From NCBI GenBank assembly GCA_902765035.1, contig CACWYF010000139.1:1-8987 (forward strand): a stretch of DNA of 8,987 nucleotides. The letters are read 5' to 3'. The notes beneath the pieces were generated by a model. That model was given only the letters and a program-made list of their open reading frames with translations. It was not told the origin of the DNA and did no database searches. The DNA is from an uncultured Eubacteriales bacterium. Its GTDB lineage: Bacteria; Bacillota; Clostridia; Peptostreptococcales; Anaerovoracaceae. The translations under genes and the position numbers were made by a program. Shown in pieces: positions 6,637-8,987 of this stretch. Within the stretch, counting starts at the first letter, position 1, and each line of letters opens with the position of its first letter.

Positions 6637-8987
6637 ATGAAAAGGAAACAGATCACAGCGATCCTGATGTCCGCGATCATGACGGTCTCTGCGTGCATGC
6701 CTATGAACAGCATCAGCGCGATGGCTGCAGATAAAGCAGGCGCAGGAGCAACCGAAGTGGCTGCGGAAGCGACAGCAGCGCAGGAGTCTGCAGCAGCGGT
6801 GCAGGAAGCCGAGGCAGAACCGGCGGCAGAGCCGACGGTCGAGCCGACTCAGGAACCGGCAGCAGAACCAGCGGTAGAACCGCAGCAGCCGGAGACAACT
6901 GAGACCGGAGACACCGGCACCGGCGGCGCATCAACAAGCGAAGCCGGCAGCGGTAACGGCGGAGCAACTGATGATGACAAAGACGGCAACGGAAGCGCTT
7001 CAACCGGAGACACCACAGGCGCAGTAACCGGAGATACCACAGGTGCAGCATCCGACGGCACTACAGCCGGCGAAGCCGAAGTCGCAGACGAAGCCGATAC
7101 AGCAGCAACAACCGAAGACGCTGAAGACGCTGGCAAAGACACTACTGACGACGCAGACGCCGCGGCGACCGACGCAGCCGCCGCCTCAACCGAACTCGAA
7201 GCAGAAGAAGATGCGACGGTTAAGAAAGAGGCCAAGAGCATTTCGGATGAGGATTTTGCAACTGCGGATAATATTGCATATGGAGATACAGTCACGGGTA
7301 CCTGCAATGAGGAGGATCCTTATGCTGTGTACCGTTTTACGCCGTCCAAGACCGCATATTATACGTTCGAGGTCAGGATGACTGATAACGGAGAGACTCT
7401 ATGGGGGGATGTTTATGATTCTGACTATGAACGTATGTATGTCGGAGATATCACATATCTTACCCCGGGAAGCTTCGATTTAAGGGCTTTACTTTATGAA
7501 GGAAGCACATACTATTTTGTCGCTCAAATGGCAGAAGAATGGGATACCGGCTCATTTGATATAACAGTAAGCTCAAGTCTGCAAGTAATTGATGCGGCGG
7601 ATAATACTATTAACGTCGTGCCCGGTGGAGAGGTTGCCCTTATTGCGGAAGCTTACTCATTAAATGATATTTCCTATGAGTGGACTTATTCTACGTATAA
7701 CGATGGTCAAACTAAAGCAACCGGCCATGAGGCATCCTTCACTTTTACAGCGCAATCTTCCGGACAAGCTTACTGTACAGTCAGCGATGGTGTAGACGAA
7801 GACACTATTGTGTACGAGATCAAAGTCAACCATCTCGTGGCAACGCCAAGAGAAGAATCCGATTCGAGTAACTATTTGCTGGCTCCTGCCGGAGAGACAA
7901 TGGATCTGCACGTCGATGTCACTGCCGATGACGTTTCTGGAATTAGTTATTATTGGAAAAAGCAGGTGTTCGATGAAGAGGAGGGTGCATGGACTTATGA
8001 TTATAGCTTTGATAGCTCCAATAATAACAGCATCACATCAGATTCTGTGACCGGAGCGACACGATATGAGTGTATGGTAATTGATCAGTACGGCAATAGT
8101 ACCTGGGTATACTTTTATCTGAACATTGAAAATGGTTTTAAGGCCTATATCATCCTTCCGAATTCAACGGAGATAGATGAGAATCTTCATGATGCGGAGA
8201 TTGATTTCGTTTGGGGTGAATCTGTTACGCTGGAAGTAGGGGCGACAGCAAATGATCCCGAAGGAATCTCCTATAACTGGCTTAACGGATGGGACAATGA
8301 GATAGGTGAGTACACTAACCAACTCGTGGTAGAAGATTCGTATAGTGGAGAGGTTTACAAGTGTGTTGTAACCGATAAATACGGAACGCCCATCACTTGT
8401 ACCTTTACATTGGTAAACCACTTCCTGGAAGTAGATACATATAGTAATGAAGCATATCTTGATCCAGATGGAACCGAGACTTTCTATATTGAAGCTGATT
8501 CTGATGAAGACATCCAGATTCAGTGGTATTTTGAAGATGAATTGCTTCCCGGAGAAACTGGCTATTCTCTGGAGGTAAGGGGTAGTAATGGGGCAGGCGA
8601 CTATAAATGTGTAGTGTCAACCGCACATTTAAGCCGTGAGTTATTATTCCACGTATATATTGAAAATGGTTTCTATGCTTACGCTGCCGACAGCAGTTAT
8701 GTCCAGGTAGAGAATCCGGGCGATTCGGTCACGCTCGAGGTAATAGCACGCGGCGATGACCTCACGGATGTCACATATCAGTGGTATGAAAATGATACTG
8801 AAGAGGACGAAGAAGAAGGTGTTCCGATCAGCGGTGCAACTTCTTCCAGCTATACGGTTCCCTCGGTCGACTCCTATTGTGTGTTCAGCTGCCTAGTCAC
8901 TGACAAGTATGGCAATTCAGATCGGGTGTCTTTCTACATAAGTATTAATACACACTTAAAGGCATATGTGGCAGGAACGACAAGAGA
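6637..8987 (+). CDS. Giant secreted Ig-like surface protein, paralogue of the upstream gene (3' end outside window)
   Basis: Open without a stop for 783 codons to the window end. Residues 1-31 are a Sec signal peptide almost identical to that of the upstream gene; the first 50 residues differ at only four positions. Residues ~32-205 are a low-complexity linker rich in Ala, Asp, Glu, Thr and Gly. Residues ~206-310 form a PPC-like beta domain (AVYRFTPSKTAYYTFEV ... YEGSTYYFVAQM). Five Ig-like repeats follow, core Trp codons at 7681, 7954, 8278, 8524 and 8782, with Y-C-V-D-YGN strands. Repeat spacings (273, 324, 246, 258 bp) track those of the first gene (279, 321, 273, 255). By analogy the missing part should hold more repeats and a FnIII tail, but this cannot be seen. 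The protein is exported and acidic, probably part of the cell surface; its ligand is unknown. Start fixed by AGGGAGG 5 nt upstream. Unlike the first copy, no frame break is visible. Confidence 0.9.
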   Translation, partial: MKRKQITAILMSAIMTVSACMPMNSISAMAADKAGAGATEVAAEATAAQESAAAVQEAEAEPAAEPTVEPTQEPAAEPAVEPQQPETTETGDTGTGGASTSEAGSGNGGATDDDKDGNGSASTGDTTGAVTGDTTGAASDGTTAGEAEVADEADTAATTEDAEDAGKDTTDDADAAATDAAAASTELEAEEDATVKKEAKSISDEDFATADNIAYGDTVTGTCNEEDPYAVYRFTPSKTAYYTFEVRMTDNGETLWGDVYDSDYERMYVGDITYLTPGSFDLRALLYEGSTYYFVAQMAEEWDTGSFDITVSSSLQVIDAADNTINVVPGGEVALIAEAYSLNDISYEWTYSTYNDGQTKATGHEASFTFTAQSSGQAYCTVSDGVDEDTIVYEIKVNHLVATPREESDSSNYLLAPAGETMDLHVDVTADDVSGISYYWKKQVFDEEEGAWTYDYSFDSSNNNSITSDSVTGATRYECMVIDQYGNSTWVYFYLNIENGFKAYIILPNSTEIDENLHDAEIDFVWGESVTLEVGATANDPEGISYNWLNGWDNEIGEYTNQLVVEDSYSGEVYKCVVTDKYGTPITCTFTLVNHFLEVDTYSNEAYLDPDGTETFYIEADSDEDIQIQWYFEDELLPGETGYSLEVRGSNGAGDYKCVVSTAHLSRELLFHVYIENGFYAYAADSSYVQVENPGDSVTLEVIARGDDLTDVTYQWYENDTEEDEEEGVPISGATSSSYTVPSVDSYCVFSCLVTDKYGNSDRVSFYISINTHLKAYVAGTTR
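7003..7050 (+). repeat. Two-unit 24-bp tandem repeat, encoding TGDTTGA(V/A)
   Basis: Units 7003-7026 and 7027-7050 differ at three bases. They lie in the linker of the second protein, at a position comparable to the EPTQEPAA array of the first. They have the same 24-bp period but an unrelated sequence. Confidence 0.8.

Noticed and set aside
6849..7307. Open frame on the - strand rich in Ala/Ser/Val
   Set aside because: It is the reverse complement of the Ala/Glu/Asp/Thr linker of the second surface protein; its low complexity mirrors that linker and it has no RBS.

Overview
The window looks like a chromosomal segment of an anaerobic, Gram-positive-type Clostridia, probably a Lachnospiraceae or Oscillospiraceae relative. 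That assignment is an inference. It rests on an ATP-type PEP carboxykinase with a Firmicutes-like C-terminus, strong AGGGAGG ribosome binding sites, and very large secreted beta-sandwich proteins with a Lys-rich fibronectin III tail. All genes I can support lie on the + strand.

Layout. (1) 2-856: the 3' half of pckA, followed by a perfect GC-rich hairpin with a U-tract (874-910). (2) 857-1058: terminator, an AT-rich promoter-like stretch and a leader with a strong RBS. (3) 1059-6362: one very large gene for a secreted multidomain surface protein of about 1,767 residues as reconstructed. Its order is signal peptide, Glu/Pro/Ala linker containing a 24-bp tandem repeat, a prepeptidase (PPC)-like beta domain, twelve Ig-like repeats, a 'FDGK/DYTV' beta domain, another beta domain and two FnIII domains. 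The frame is broken twice, near 1577 and near 4589. The second break coincides with the loss of about 15 residues of a repeat. (4) 6363-6636: a hairpin terminator with the same 13-bp stem as the pckA terminator, an 18-nt inverted repeat, and a leader closely matching that of the first gene. (5) 6637 to the window end: an intact but truncated paralogue with the same signal peptide, a linker, the PPC-like domain and the first five Ig-like repeats, in the same order and with nearly the same repeat spacing.

How it fits together. A housekeeping gene is followed by a tandem pair of paralogous giant exported proteins. Each has its own leader, and hairpins separate them from pckA and from each other, so they are probably independent transcripts rather than one operon. 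The upstream copy appears decayed (or carries sequence errors) while the downstream copy stays open. Leader and signal peptide are almost identical between the copies, whereas the Ig-like stalks have diverged strongly. This fits a duplicated surface-antigen or adhesin family, but no ligand or function can be read from the sequence.
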